Origin: Robiginitalea sp. | GTDB lineage: Bacteria; Bacteroidota; Bacteroidia; Flavobacteriales; Flavobacteriaceae | Direction: 5' to 3' | Length of the DNA stretch: 64,000 nt | Assembly: GCA_024642005.1 (NCBI GenBank) | Contig: JAHECA010000001.1 | Location: 124,001 to 188,000 of the forward strand | In this document: one piece after another, positions 25,381-34,283 of the stretch | Numbering within the stretch: position 1 is the stretch's first letter | Layout of the letters: each line of letters opens with the position of its first letter | Translations under genes and position numbers: made by a program | The notes under the pieces: model-generated | The model's input: only the letters and a program-made list of their open reading frames with translations | Told to the model about the DNA's origin: nothing | The model's database searches: none

Positions 25381-28197
25381 TCATCGGGCCGCTGTAATTT
25401 TGGCGGCATCTTCGCTCATATTGTTTTTGGTCTTGTCGAAAACGAAATCGATAACCTGCTGGTGCCTCATCTTGGAACGGACCGCACTTCCGGCTGCCGG
25501 GGAGGCATAGAAGCGACGGGAAGCAACCCGGAAGCGGGAAGCATCCGGAAAATGCATCATCAGGTGGCTCCAGGCCCCCATATTCCTGGGCTCTTCCTGG
25601 GCCCAGACCAAATCGTCGGCTTTGTGGTATTTCGCTATTAGGGCGTTTATCTGCTCGACCGGCAACGGGAAAAGCTGCTCGAGGCGCACCAGGGCTACAT
25701 CGTTGCGCCCGAGTTCCTCGCGCGCAGCCAGCAGGTCGTAATAGAACTTGCCGGTACAGAAAACCAGGGAACGCACCTCGGCTATTCGGGCATCGGCATC
25801 GTCAATCACTTCCTGGAAATGCCCGTCGGTAAATTCTTCGACCGCAGAAACGCATTTCGGATGGCGCAGCAGGCTCTTCGGGGTAAAAACCACCAGGGGC
25901 TTGCGGTAATTGACCACCAGTTGTCTGCGAAGCAGGTGGAAGAGGTTGGCCGGGGTGCTCACGTCGGCCACATACATGTTGTCGCGGGCACAGAGTTGCA
26001 AAAAGCGCTCCATCCGGGCCGAGGAGTGTTCGGCCCCCTGCCCTTCGTACCCATGCGGCAAGAAGAGCACCAGGCCGTTCTGCAGGTTCCATTTGTCTTC
26101 GGCCGCCGAGAGGTACTGGTCAATCATGATCTGGGCCCCGTTGCTGAAATCGCCGAACTGGGCCTCCCAAATGGTAAGCGTATTGGGGCTGGCCATGGCA
26201 TAGCCGTATTCAAAGCCCAACACCCCGTATTCCGAAAGGGAGGAGTTGTAAATCTGGAATTGGCCCTGGTCTTCTGAGAGGTGGTTGAGCAGCAGCACTT
26301 CCTCCTCGCTCTCCTCTACCTTCATAACGGCGTGCCGGTGCGAAAAGGTGCCGCGCTCCACGTCCTGGCCCGAAATCCGGACCCCATACCCCTGCTGGAG
26401 CAGGCTGCCGTATGCCAGCAGTTCGCCCATGGCCCAGTCGAGCCGGTTGGTCTCAAAGAACATCTGATGGCGGTCGTCGACCAGCTTCTCAACTTTGCGC
26501 AAGAATTTCTTGCTTTCGGGCAGCCGGGTGATAACCCGAGCTATGGCTTCCAGTTTTTCGCGGGAAATAGCCGTGTCTGCCCGGTGCATCATCTCCCATT
26601 CGCGTACGTTTTCAAAGCCGCTCCACTCATCGGCCATGAAGGGGGTGATCTTCGTTTTGGATTCCTTGCGGCTGTCTTCCAGCTCCTCTTCCAGGCTGTT
26701 CTTGTATTCCTGTTCGAGCTGGCTCACATAATTGGCATCGATAACCCCTTCTGCCAATAGTTTCTCAGCATAGATATCGCGGGGGTTCTTGTGCTTGGCG
26801 ATGATTTTGTAGAGCTTGGGCTGGGTAAAGCGCGGCTCGTCCCCTTCGTTGTGTCCGTATTTCCGGTAACCGAGCATATCCAGGAAAACGTCGCGCCTGA
26901 AGCGCATCCGGTATTCCAGCGCAAAAAGGGAAGCGTACACGACAGCTTCGGCATCGTCGGCGTTTACATGCAATACCGGGCTCAGGGTTACCTTGGCCAC
27001 ATCGGTGCAGTAGGTAGAGGTACGGGCATCGAGGTAATTGGTGGTAAAACCGATCTGGTTGTTAACCACGATATGTATGGTGCCGTCGGTGGTATAGCCG
27101 TCGAGGCCCGCCATCTGCACCACTTCATACACAATGCCCTGGCCGGCGATTGCCGCATCGCCGTGCACCACAATGGGCAGCACCTTCGAAAAGTCGTCGG
27201 GGCACTGGCGGTCTTGTTTGGCCCGGGTAATCCCGATGGCCACCGCGCCTACCGTTTCCAAATGGGAGGGGTTGGGGGCGATGTTCATATTGATGGAGGC
27301 CCCGCCGTCAGTCGTGCGCTGGGAAGTCCAGCCCAGGTGGTATTTCACGTCCCCGTCAAATATTTCCTGTTCGTAGTCCTTCCCGTCGAATTCGCTGAAA
27401 ATGTCTGTGGCCGGCTTCCCGAAAATATTGGTAAGCACGTTGAGGCGGCCGCGGTGGGCCATGCCCATCACAAACTGCTCTACACCCATCTCGGCGGCCC
27501 GCTCCACGATAGCGTCCAGGGCCGGGATTAACGATTCGTTCCCTTCCAGGGAAAAGCGTTTCTGCCCCACGTACTTGGTATGCAGAAAGGCCTCGAAAGA
27601 AACGGCCTCGCTGAGCTTCCTCAGAATGTGTTTTTTCTGCCCGGCGTCAAATTTCGGATGGTTGTCGTTTGCGTTGAGCCAGTCCTGTATCCACTGCACC
27701 CGTTCGGGAATGCGAATGTACATGTATTCAACCCCGATGGCATCGCAGTATATGCTCTTGAGGTGGTCAATAATATTGCTGAGGGTGGTCGGGCCAATGC
27801 CGATAATTTCCCCTGCATTGAACACGGTGTTGAGGTCGGCTGCAGAAAGGCCGAAGTTTTCGATGTCAAGGGTGGGACTGTATTTCCGACGCGCGCGAAC
27901 CGGATTGGTGGCCGTAAACAGGTGCCCCCGCTGACGGTATCCATCGATCAGACGCACGACCTGGAATTCCTTGTGCATCGATTCCGGCATGGGAGCCACT
28001 TCGCCTGCGGCAGTGTGCACCAAGCCCTGGCCTGCATCTACTTCCAGTTCTCCCAGGGTACTCTCGACCCCGAAATCAAACCCTTGAAAAAAAGCACGCC
28101 AGCTCGGCTCCACGCTGTCGGGATGGGTGCGGTACCGGTCGTACAGGTCAGAAAAAAAAGCGGTGTGAGCCGCATTCAGAAAGGAATACTTATCCAT
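25381..28197 (-). CDS. odhA: 2-oxoglutarate dehydrogenase E1 component
   Basis: E1 (938 residues) is the thiamine-diphosphate decarboxylase of the TCA-cycle complex. I chose the ATG at 28197 because it gives the family's N-terminus (MDKYSFLN..., with DLYDRYRTHPDSVEPSWRAFF); the frame extends 13 codons further but through the promoter. Conserved parts include FGMAHRGRLNVL-like VMGMAHRGRLNVL, HGDAAIAGQGIVYE (diphosphate/Mg site), GYRKYGHNEGDEP, and the C-terminal LFLPHGYEGQGAEHSS. It is the first gene of odhA-odhB. Confidence 0.96.
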   Translation of the reverse strand: MDKYSFLNAAHTAFFSDLYDRYRTHPDSVEPSWRAFFQGFDFGVESTLGELEVDAGQGLVHTAAGEVAPMPESMHKEFQVVRLIDGYRQRGHLFTATNPVRARRKYSPTLDIENFGLSAADLNTVFNAGEIIGIGPTTLSNIIDHLKSIYCDAIGVEYMYIRIPERVQWIQDWLNANDNHPKFDAGQKKHILRKLSEAVSFEAFLHTKYVGQKRFSLEGNESLIPALDAIVERAAEMGVEQFVMGMAHRGRLNVLTNIFGKPATDIFSEFDGKDYEQEIFDGDVKYHLGWTSQRTTDGGASINMNIAPNPSHLETVGAVAIGITRAKQDRQCPDDFSKVLPIVVHGDAAIAGQGIVYEVVQMAGLDGYTTDGTIHIVVNNQIGFTTNYLDARTSTYCTDVAKVTLSPVLHVNADDAEAVVYASLFALEYRMRFRRDVFLDMLGYRKYGHNEGDEPRFTQPKLYKIIAKHKNPRDIYAEKLLAEGVIDANYVSQLEQEYKNSLEEELEDSRKESKTKITPFMADEWSGFENVREWEMMHRADTAISREKLEAIARVITRLPESKKFLRKVEKLVDDRHQMFFETNRLDWAMGELLAYGSLLQQGYGVRISGQDVERGTFSHRHAVMKVEESEEEVLLLNHLSEDQGQFQIYNSSLSEYGVLGFEYGYAMASPNTLTIWEAQFGDFSNGAQIMIDQYLSAAEDKWNLQNGLVLFLPHGYEGQGAEHSSARMERFLQLCARDNMYVADVSTPANLFHLLRRQLVVNYRKPLVVFTPKSLLRHPKCVSAVEEFTDGHFQEVIDDADARIAEVRSLVFCTGKFYYDLLAAREELGRNDVALVRLEQLFPLPVEQINALIAKYHKADDLVWAQEEPRNMGAWSHLMMHFPDASRFRVASRRFYASPAAGSAVRSKMRHQQVIDFVFDKTKNNMSEDAAKITAAR

Positions 28198-28233
28198 CAA
28201 TTTCCGTGTTGTCCCTCGAACAGAATAATTGAA

Positions 28234-28263
28234 CAAAAATACAACATTTAAAGTGGATTAAAA
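28234..28263 (-). promoter_or_regulatory. Promoter of odhA-odhB
   Basis: Minus-strand TAttTTTG at 28234-28241 is preceded, 19 nt away, by a TTT at 28261-28263. It is placed about 37 nt before the odhA ATG. Confidence 0.65.
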
Positions 28264-28297
28264 GCGCAATCTGCCTTATTTTGGTCAAAACGATCTG

Positions 28298-28831
28298 ATG
28301 AAACAAATTCCTATTCTTCCGCTGAAATTGACGGCCCTGGCGCCGTTGTTACTTGTTTTTCTCTTTCTCTCCGGGGCACCCGAAGCCAGCTCGCAGGGTC
28401 CGGTTCCGGGAAGCTGGCGCTTTGGGGGCGGGCTGGGCCTGTCGTTCGGGCGCGATGCCTTTCAGATAGGCATCTCGCCCAGTGCCCTGTACCAGGCCAA
28501 CGAGTATCTGGGTATCGGGGGCGGACTCAATTACACGTATGCAAAATTCAACGATTACAAACTGAATGCATGGGGCGGGAGCCTGATCGGCCTGGCCACC
28601 CCGGCCCCCTTCCTGCAGCTTTCAGCAGAATTTGAGGAGTTGCACGTAAATCGGACCTTCAGCTATCCCAATACTTTCCTGGAAGAATCGTACTGGGTAC
28701 CAGCCCTGTACCTCGGTGCGGGTTATGTGAACGGGCCGGTAACCGTTGGGGTCCGATTCGATGCGCTTTACAACTCGAGCCGCAGCCTTTACGCAAATGC
28801 CTGGTCGCCATTTATACGGGTCTATTTCTAA
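28298..28831 (+). CDS. Small secreted outer-membrane-like beta-barrel protein
   Basis: The 177-residue product starts with a Sec signal (cleavage near EASSQG) and continues with alternating Gly/aromatic strands (FGGGLGLSFG, YLGIGGGLNYTYAKF, LYLGAGYVNGPVTVGVRFD), ending FIRVYF. This suggests an eight-stranded barrel. Homologues next to odhA have sometimes been labelled alpha-ketoglutarate decarboxylase, which the sequence does not support: there is no thiamine-diphosphate domain. It is divergent from odhA and overlaps the next minus-strand gene tail-to-tail by 4 bp. Confidence 0.75.
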   Translation: MKQIPILPLKLTALAPLLLVFLFLSGAPEASSQGPVPGSWRFGGGLGLSFGRDAFQIGISPSALYQANEYLGIGGGLNYTYAKFNDYKLNAWGGSLIGLATPAPFLQLSAEFEELHVNRTFSYPNTFLEESYWVPALYLGAGYVNGPVTVGVRFDALYNSSRSLYANAWSPFIRVYF

Positions 28832-29208
28832 GCAGGTCCGCCCTTATCGTGGGTTCTGCGCATCCAAACCTTCTGCCATTCCCGCCTGAGGAGCACCAAA
28901 GCCACCTGGCGGGCAACATCGACCGCGTCGGTTACTTGCAGGTCACGGAATTCCCGTTCGGGTACATCCGCCGCATACATCAGGTTCAGATAAGCATCGA
29001 AGCGCTCCATGAGCAGCAGGTAGAGGCTTTCATGCAAGGCCTGTACCCAGGCTTCATCAGTGGGGGTGCCTGCCGGTTGGTCGCTCATGGGAAAGGGCAC
29101 GGAGGCCCTTTCGAAGTCTTTCCTGAGCTGGGCGAGCAGGGGCGTGCGCAGGCCATGCTCCCCTGCATGGGCAAGGAGGGCTTCGGCTGTATCAAATCCC
29201 TGCTTCAT
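28828..29208 (-). CDS. Small cytoplasmic protein, unknown function
   Basis: The product is 126 residues, without signal peptide or membrane helix, and is predicted mainly helical and rich in Leu, Ala and Arg (LHESLYLLLMERFDAYLNLMY; VARQVALVLLRREWQKVW). I do not recognise a family. It follows the amidohydrolase gene by 27 nt on the same strand, so it is probably co-transcribed with it. Confidence 0.6.
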   Translation of the reverse strand: MKQGFDTAEALLAHAGEHGLRTPLLAQLRKDFERASVPFPMSDQPAGTPTDEAWVQALHESLYLLLMERFDAYLNLMYAADVPEREFRDLQVTDAVDVARQVALVLLRREWQKVWMRRTHDKGGPA

Positions 29209-29235
29209 AGTATTTGCCGGTTGGTGCGCTAACGG

Positions 29236-30537
29236 CTAATCTGCCTTGTAAACCTGCCCGTCTTTCATGACGAAACGAACCGATTCCAGGGTATGTACAT
29301 CGTCGAGCGGACTGCCACTTACAGCAATGATATCGGCCAGGAACCCGGCCTTCAGCTGCCCGAGTTCGTCCCCCATTCCAAGCAGGCGGGCATTGGTGAG
29401 TGTAGCCGAACGCAGGGCTTCTGCAGCAGGCATGCCCGATTCCACCATATAGCCGAATTCCTGGGCATTGGTGCCATGCGGGAAGACACCGGCGTCGGTG
29501 CCAAAGGCGATGGGCACCCCCTTTTTATAGGCTTTAGCAAACGTTTTCTGGCTCATAGGGCCGATCTCGCGCGCTTTCCGGGCAACCACCTCAGGGTAGT
29601 AACCCGGCACATCGGCCAGGCGGCTCGCTTCCCGGCCCGCCGAAATGGTCGGTACCAGGTATACCCCGTGCTCTTTCATGAGATCCATGGTTGCTTCGCT
29701 CATCAGGGTGCCGTGCTCAATGGTCTGGATGCCGCCCAGGATGGCGCGCCTCATGCCCTCATCCCCGTGGGCGTGTGCTGCAGACAGCATGCCGTAGTCG
29801 CGGGCGGTCTCGGTAATGGCCTGAATCTCCTCTATGGTGAACTGGGGGTTCTGTCCATTCTTGGAAACGCTGAGCACCCCGCCCGTGGCGGTGATCTTGA
29901 TTACGTCGGCCCCGTCCTTATAGCGCTGGCGCACGGCTTTACGCCCTTCTTCCGGAGAGTTGACCACCCCTTCGCGCGGGCCTGGATCGCCCATTTCATC
30001 GAGGGTGCGGCCGTTGGTCGGGTCGCCGTGCCCGCCTGTGGTGGAAATGGTCTTGCCGGCCGTGTACAGGCGGGGGCCTGGGGTTAACCCCTTTTGGATG
30101 GCCTTGCGCAGGGCGATATTCACCCCGCTTCCGCCCAGGTCTCGTACCGTGGTGAACCCTGCCAGCAAGGTCCGTTCGGCGTAAACGGCCGATTCAAAAG
30201 CAATATCTGCCTCGTTGGAGGTAAACCGCTTGATATAGCTGTCTGGGCTAGACTGCCCTTCGATGTGCACGTGCATGTCGATGAGGCCCGGCAGCACATA
30301 GCTGTTCCTCAGGTCGATCACCGCATCGGCTTCTGTTCCGGCTGCATAGCCTTCCAGGACGGCTTCGATCCGGTTGCCCTGAACCACCAGGGTACGGGCG
30401 GGTAACACCTTGCCGCTCTCCACATCGAGCAGGTTCCCGCATTGCAGGTATTTTTTTTGAGCCGAGAGGGAGAGGGCTGTTGCACACAGCAAAAAGGACA
30501 GAAGGGCCCTGCTCCGGGCCCGCGCATACTGGTTCAT
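29236..30537 (-). CDS. Secreted amidohydrolase (imidazolonepropionase-like, M38 group)
   Basis: The start at 30537 gives a 433-residue protein with a Sec signal (ALLSFLLCATALSLSAQ). The amidohydrolase barrel shows the metal motif PGLIDMHVHIEG, the Lys in DVIKITATGGVLS, His in SAAHAHGDEG and IEHGTLM, and Asp in FGTDAGVFPHG. This set of ligands is typical of two-metal amidohydrolases related to prolidase/imidazolonepropionase-like enzymes, many of which cleave Xaa-Pro-type or cyclic amide bonds. The exact substrate is unknown. Confidence 0.88.
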   Translation of the reverse strand: MNQYARARSRALLSFLLCATALSLSAQKKYLQCGNLLDVESGKVLPARTLVVQGNRIEAVLEGYAAGTEADAVIDLRNSYVLPGLIDMHVHIEGQSSPDSYIKRFTSNEADIAFESAVYAERTLLAGFTTVRDLGGSGVNIALRKAIQKGLTPGPRLYTAGKTISTTGGHGDPTNGRTLDEMGDPGPREGVVNSPEEGRKAVRQRYKDGADVIKITATGGVLSVSKNGQNPQFTIEEIQAITETARDYGMLSAAHAHGDEGMRRAILGGIQTIEHGTLMSEATMDLMKEHGVYLVPTISAGREASRLADVPGYYPEVVARKAREIGPMSQKTFAKAYKKGVPIAFGTDAGVFPHGTNAQEFGYMVESGMPAAEALRSATLTNARLLGMGDELGQLKAGFLADIIAVSGSPLDDVHTLESVRFVMKDGQVYKAD

Positions 30538-30614
30538 AGGGTTGGATTTAACGGGCATCCGAATCGTTTCCGGCTGCCTGTGGGAAAAGGTAGGGAATTC
30601 TCAGGAATCCCTTT

Positions 30615-31634
30615 TCAGAGGCCCCTGATTTTTTGTTCCCAGGCCCAGGCCGAGCGCATGGCCTCATCGAGGGTACTTTGGGCTTGCCAGCCCAACACCT
30701 CGCGGGCCTTGGAGGTATCGGCATAGGCAGCCACCACATCGCCTGGCCGCCGGGCCACTACCTTGTAGTTCAAGGCCTTGCCGGTTACCCGCTCAAAGCT
30801 TTGGATGACTTCCATCACCGAACTGCCTGTGCCTGTGCCTACATTGAACACCTCGTAATTGGCGCTGTTTTTTCCAGCCAGGAGCCGTTCCATGGCCACC
30901 ACGTGGGCCCGGGCCAGGTCTACCACATGGATGTAGTCGCGGATGCAGGTACCGTCAGCAGTGGGGTAATCGTCGCCGAAAACCGAGAGCTCTTTGCGGA
31001 GGCCTGCAGCGGTCTGGGTAATAAAGGGCACCAGGTTCTGGGGCACGCCAAGGGGCAATTCGCCGATCGTTGCAGATGGATGGGCGCCTATGGGGTTGAA
31101 ATACCTGAGTGAGATGGCCTGAAGTGCCGGGTTTACCCGGCAGGTGTCGCGAATGATCTCCTCCCCTACCTGCTTCGTGTTTCCATAGGGTGACTCGGCG
31201 GGTTTAACCGGGGCGTCTTCGGTAATGGGCAGGGTATCGGCCTGGCCATAAACCGTACAGGACGAACTGAAGATGAAACGGGCTTTTTGTCGCGCGGTGA
31301 GCTCTTGCAGCAGGTACACCAGTGACCCCAGGTTGTTTTCGTAGTAGTCCAGCGGTTTCTCAACGCTTTCGCCTACCGCCTTGAAGGCCGCGAAATGGAT
31401 TACGCCCCCCAGGTCGGGGTGCTTTTCAAAAAACGCCCGAACCGCCCCCTTGTCGCGAAGGTCCATTTTTACGAACTCGGGTTGGATGCCTGTAACAGCA
31501 GTAATGCCGTCGAGTACCGATTCTGAGGCATTCGAACAATCGTCTATGATGACCACTTTATGCCCGGCCAACTGCAGTTCCACCGAAGTGTGGGAACCGA
31601 TAAAGCCCAGTCCCCCTGTTACGAGTATTTCCAT
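30615..31634 (-). CDS. galE: UDP-glucose 4-epimerase
   Basis: GalE (339 residues) interconverts UDP-glucose and UDP-galactose. The Rossmann loop TGGLGFIGSHTSVEL is at the N-terminus, FSSSCTVYG supplies the catalytic Ser/Thr, and SPYGNTKQVGEEI holds the Tyr-x3-Lys pair. RYFNPIGAHPSATIGE is a GalE-specific stretch. It probably supplies sugar nucleotides for surface polysaccharide together with the DegT aminotransferase 60 nt upstream. Confidence 0.95.
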   Translation of the reverse strand: MEILVTGGLGFIGSHTSVELQLAGHKVVIIDDCSNASESVLDGITAVTGIQPEFVKMDLRDKGAVRAFFEKHPDLGGVIHFAAFKAVGESVEKPLDYYENNLGSLVYLLQELTARQKARFIFSSSCTVYGQADTLPITEDAPVKPAESPYGNTKQVGEEIIRDTCRVNPALQAISLRYFNPIGAHPSATIGELPLGVPQNLVPFITQTAAGLRKELSVFGDDYPTADGTCIRDYIHVVDLARAHVVAMERLLAGKNSANYEVFNVGTGTGSSVMEVIQSFERVTGKALNYKVVARRPGDVVAAYADTSKAREVLGWQAQSTLDEAMRSAWAWEQKIRGL

Positions 31635-31694
31635 TGGATGCGTTTTATACAGTTAAAGAACGGGGATTCTTCCCGTTTCGTGCCTTGGCGGGCA

Positions 31695-32852
31695 TCAGGC
31701 CTGCTTCAGGGATTCAAGCACGGTTTTGCAGATGAATTCAAGCTGCTCCGGGTCGAGCTCGGTATGCATGGGCAGGGATATGACCTCCTCGCAGAGGCGG
31801 TTGGTCACCGGAAAGTCGGCTTCCCGATACCGCGCATCGGCATAGGCTTTTTGCCGGTGCAGCGGCACCGGGTAGTAGATCCCGAACGGGATTCCGGCCT
31901 CTGAGAGCCTTGCTGCAAGGGCGTCGCGTTTGCCGCCGCCCACCTTCAGGGTATACTGGTGGAAGACATGGCAGTCGCAGGTGTCGCAGATCCCCTGGCA
32001 GGAACGCACCGTGACCGGAACCGAAAGCAGTGGATGGTCCTTAAAGGCGGCGTTATAGTAGCGGGCGGCCTGGCGCCGGCGGTCGCAATAGGCGTCGAGG
32101 TGGGGAAGCTTGGCCCGGAGCACTGCAGCCTGAAGGGAATCGAGACGGGAGTTGACCCCGACCACATCGTGGTAATAGCGGCGGTACATGCCGTGGTTCA
32201 CAATGCCGCGGATGGTGTGCGCCAGGGCATCGTCGTTCGTGAAAAGGGCGCCCCCGTCTCCGTAGGCCCCCAGGTTTTTGGAAGGGAAAAAGGAAGTGGC
32301 CCCCACGTGGCCCAGCGTGCCGGCCATTTGGCGGCGGCCGTCTGAAAACAGGTAGTTGGCCCCTATGGCCTGGGCATTGTCTTCGATCAGATACAGGCCG
32401 TGCTTTTCGGCTATGGCGAGCAGGGCCTCCATGTCGGCACACTGCCCGAAGAGGTGCACCGGTACAATGGCCTTGGTTTTTGGTGTTATGGCCCGTTCCA
32501 CCGCCACGGGGTCGATGTTGAAGGTCTCGGGGTCGACGTCCACCAAAACAGGGGTCAGCTGCAGCAGGGCTATGACCTCAACGGTGGCGGCGAAGGTGAA
32601 ATCGGCCGTGATAACCTCATCGCCCGGCTGCAGGCCCAGGCCCATCATGGCAATCTGCAGGGCATCGGTGCCGTTGGCGCAGGGGATAACATGTTTAACG
32701 CCCAGATAGCGCTCCAGGTCTTCCTGAAAAGCCGACACCTCGGGTCCGTTGATAAATGAAGCTGAGTCTAGGATGCGGTCGAAGGCCTCGCGGAGCTCTT
32801 CTTTGATCCCCTGGTACTGGCCTGTGAGATCGACCATTTGTATCTTTTGCAT
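31695..32852 (-). CDS. DegT/DnrJ/EryC1-family sugar aminotransferase
   Basis: This 385-residue PLP enzyme aminates keto-sugar nucleotides. The cofactor Lys lies in ATSFFPSKNLGAYGDGG near residue 190, the VPVHLFGQCADM segment provides the PLP phosphate environment, and the C-terminal FGIYYPVPLHRQKAY stretch is family-typical. A CDTCDCH Cys cluster around residue 300 is unusual. It lies with galE in a probable nucleotide-sugar operon. The specific sugar cannot be told. Confidence 0.93.
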   Translation of the reverse strand: MQKIQMVDLTGQYQGIKEELREAFDRILDSASFINGPEVSAFQEDLERYLGVKHVIPCANGTDALQIAMMGLGLQPGDEVITADFTFAATVEVIALLQLTPVLVDVDPETFNIDPVAVERAITPKTKAIVPVHLFGQCADMEALLAIAEKHGLYLIEDNAQAIGANYLFSDGRRQMAGTLGHVGATSFFPSKNLGAYGDGGALFTNDDALAHTIRGIVNHGMYRRYYHDVVGVNSRLDSLQAAVLRAKLPHLDAYCDRRRQAARYYNAAFKDHPLLSVPVTVRSCQGICDTCDCHVFHQYTLKVGGGKRDALAARLSEAGIPFGIYYPVPLHRQKAYADARYREADFPVTNRLCEEVISLPMHTELDPEQLEFICKTVLESLKQA

Positions 32853-32871
32853 GCCGGAAAATTGGTAGGCA

Positions 32872-32901
32872 CAAAATTACGAATAAATGGGTTTCGCCCA
32901 A
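32872..32901 (-). promoter_or_regulatory. Promoter of the DegT-galE operon
   Basis: Minus-strand TTG (32899-32901), then exactly 19 nt, then TAatTTTG (32872-32879), ends 19 nt before the ATG of the aminotransferase. It is one of the best promoter matches in the window. Confidence 0.75.
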
Positions 32902-32945
32902 GGGATTTGCCAAAGTGGCGTATTTTAGCGCCAAAGCCCAGGCCG

Positions 32946-34187
32946 GTGTTCCCACTTTACAACGCAGCGGTATGGCTGGTTGCTGCCTTGTTGCGGCTTC
33001 CTGCCGTGTTCAACCACAAAATCCGCCTTTTCCTGCACGGCAGGAAAGAGGTCTGGTCCTACCTGTCTTCATACCGGGATGCGGAAAAGGACCTCATCTG
33101 GATGCACACGGCCTCCCTGGGGGAATTTGAACAGGGGCTCCCGGTGCTCGAACGGCTGCGGGCCGAATACCCCGACACCCAGTTGCTGGTCACCTTTTTT
33201 TCCCCTTCGGGCTACGAGGTGAAGAAAGACCGGCTGCCCGGCTATGGGGTTTGTTACCTCCCCCTCGACACACCCGCCAATGCCCGCCGCTTCCTGAAAC
33301 TGGCAAGGCCGCGACTGGCCCTTTTTGTCAAATACGAGGTCTGGCCAAACTTTTTCCGGGAATTGCAGGCTGCCGGGGTACCCATATTGATGCTCTCTGC
33401 CCGGTTCAAACCCGGACAGGCCTATTTTCGCTGGTATGGCGGCCTGTTGAAGCAAGCCCTGGACCGGGTGGCCCGGTTCTATGTGCAAGACCAGGCCTCG
33501 GCCCTTCTGCTGGAGCAACACGGCCTCACCCGCTTCACGGTAAGTGGCGACACCCGCTTTGACCGCGTTTCGGAAATTCGGCAACGCGACAACAGCCTGG
33601 CCTTTATGGACACCTTCAAAGGCGATCGCACCTGCCTGGTGGCCGGGAGTACCTGGCCCGAAGATATGGAGGTGATCCTGCCCCTTGTTCGAGAGCTGGC
33701 AGCCGTGCCCGGCCACTGTTTTGTGGTTGCCCCGCACAAAACCGACCCGCGCACCATCGGCAAGCTTATGCAGCAATTCCAGGGCCTGGCTGTGTTGTAT
33801 TCGCAGCACGGGCAGTCCGACCTCAGGGAGTTTCCGGTGCTGATAGTCGATACCATCGGCCTGCTTACCAAAATCTACTCCTATGCCGACCTGGCCTACG
33901 TCGGGGGCGGCTTCGCCACCGGTCTGCACAATACCCTGGAGCCTGCCGTATTCGGGATTCCTGTCCTGGTCGGCCCGAATTACCGCGGCTTCCCTGAGGC
34001 GGAGGCCCTTGTCGCTGCCGGGGGCCTGTGCCCGATACGCGGCCAGGAGGCCTTTTCCGACCTGGCCCGTTCCTGGTTTGCCGACCCCGCCCTCCGTGCC
34101 CGGCTGGGCGGCATCAACCGCCGCTTCACAGAGGAAAGCACGGGTGCCAGCAGGCTAATCATGGAAGGAATCCGCACGTTCCTGTAG
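32946..34187 (+). CDS. kdtA: 3-deoxy-D-manno-octulosonic acid (Kdo) transferase
   Basis: This GT30 enzyme of 413 residues attaches Kdo to lipid A precursor at the inner membrane. I chose GTG at 32946 because the protein then begins MFPLYNAAVWLVAAL, an N-terminal membrane anchor typical of the family; the open frame to 32838 overlaps the divergent DegT gene. Motifs include WMHTASLGEFEQG with the catalytic Glu, FVKYEVWPNFF, and the C-terminal AYVGGGFATGLHNTLEPA nucleotide-sugar site. The gene shows the organism makes Kdo-containing lipid A. Confidence 0.93.
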   Translation: MFPLYNAAVWLVAALLRLPAVFNHKIRLFLHGRKEVWSYLSSYRDAEKDLIWMHTASLGEFEQGLPVLERLRAEYPDTQLLVTFFSPSGYEVKKDRLPGYGVCYLPLDTPANARRFLKLARPRLALFVKYEVWPNFFRELQAAGVPILMLSARFKPGQAYFRWYGGLLKQALDRVARFYVQDQASALLLEQHGLTRFTVSGDTRFDRVSEIRQRDNSLAFMDTFKGDRTCLVAGSTWPEDMEVILPLVRELAAVPGHCFVVAPHKTDPRTIGKLMQQFQGLAVLYSQHGQSDLREFPVLIVDTIGLLTKIYSYADLAYVGGGFATGLHNTLEPAVFGIPVLVGPNYRGFPEAEALVAAGGLCPIRGQEAFSDLARSWFADPALRARLGGINRRFTEESTGASRLIMEGIRTFL

Positions 34188-34283
34188 CCCCCCGGGGCGT
34201 CAGCCGAACCCTCCTTAACCTTTCCGTGGCTGAGGCACAAATTTTAGTAGCTTTACCGGAACCGACTAAACAATCCTCCAGAA

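Noticed and set aside
28298-28831. alpha-ketoglutarate decarboxylase annotation
   Set aside because: The 177-residue secreted barrel-like protein has no thiamine-diphosphate domain; the label likely arises from adjacency to odhA.
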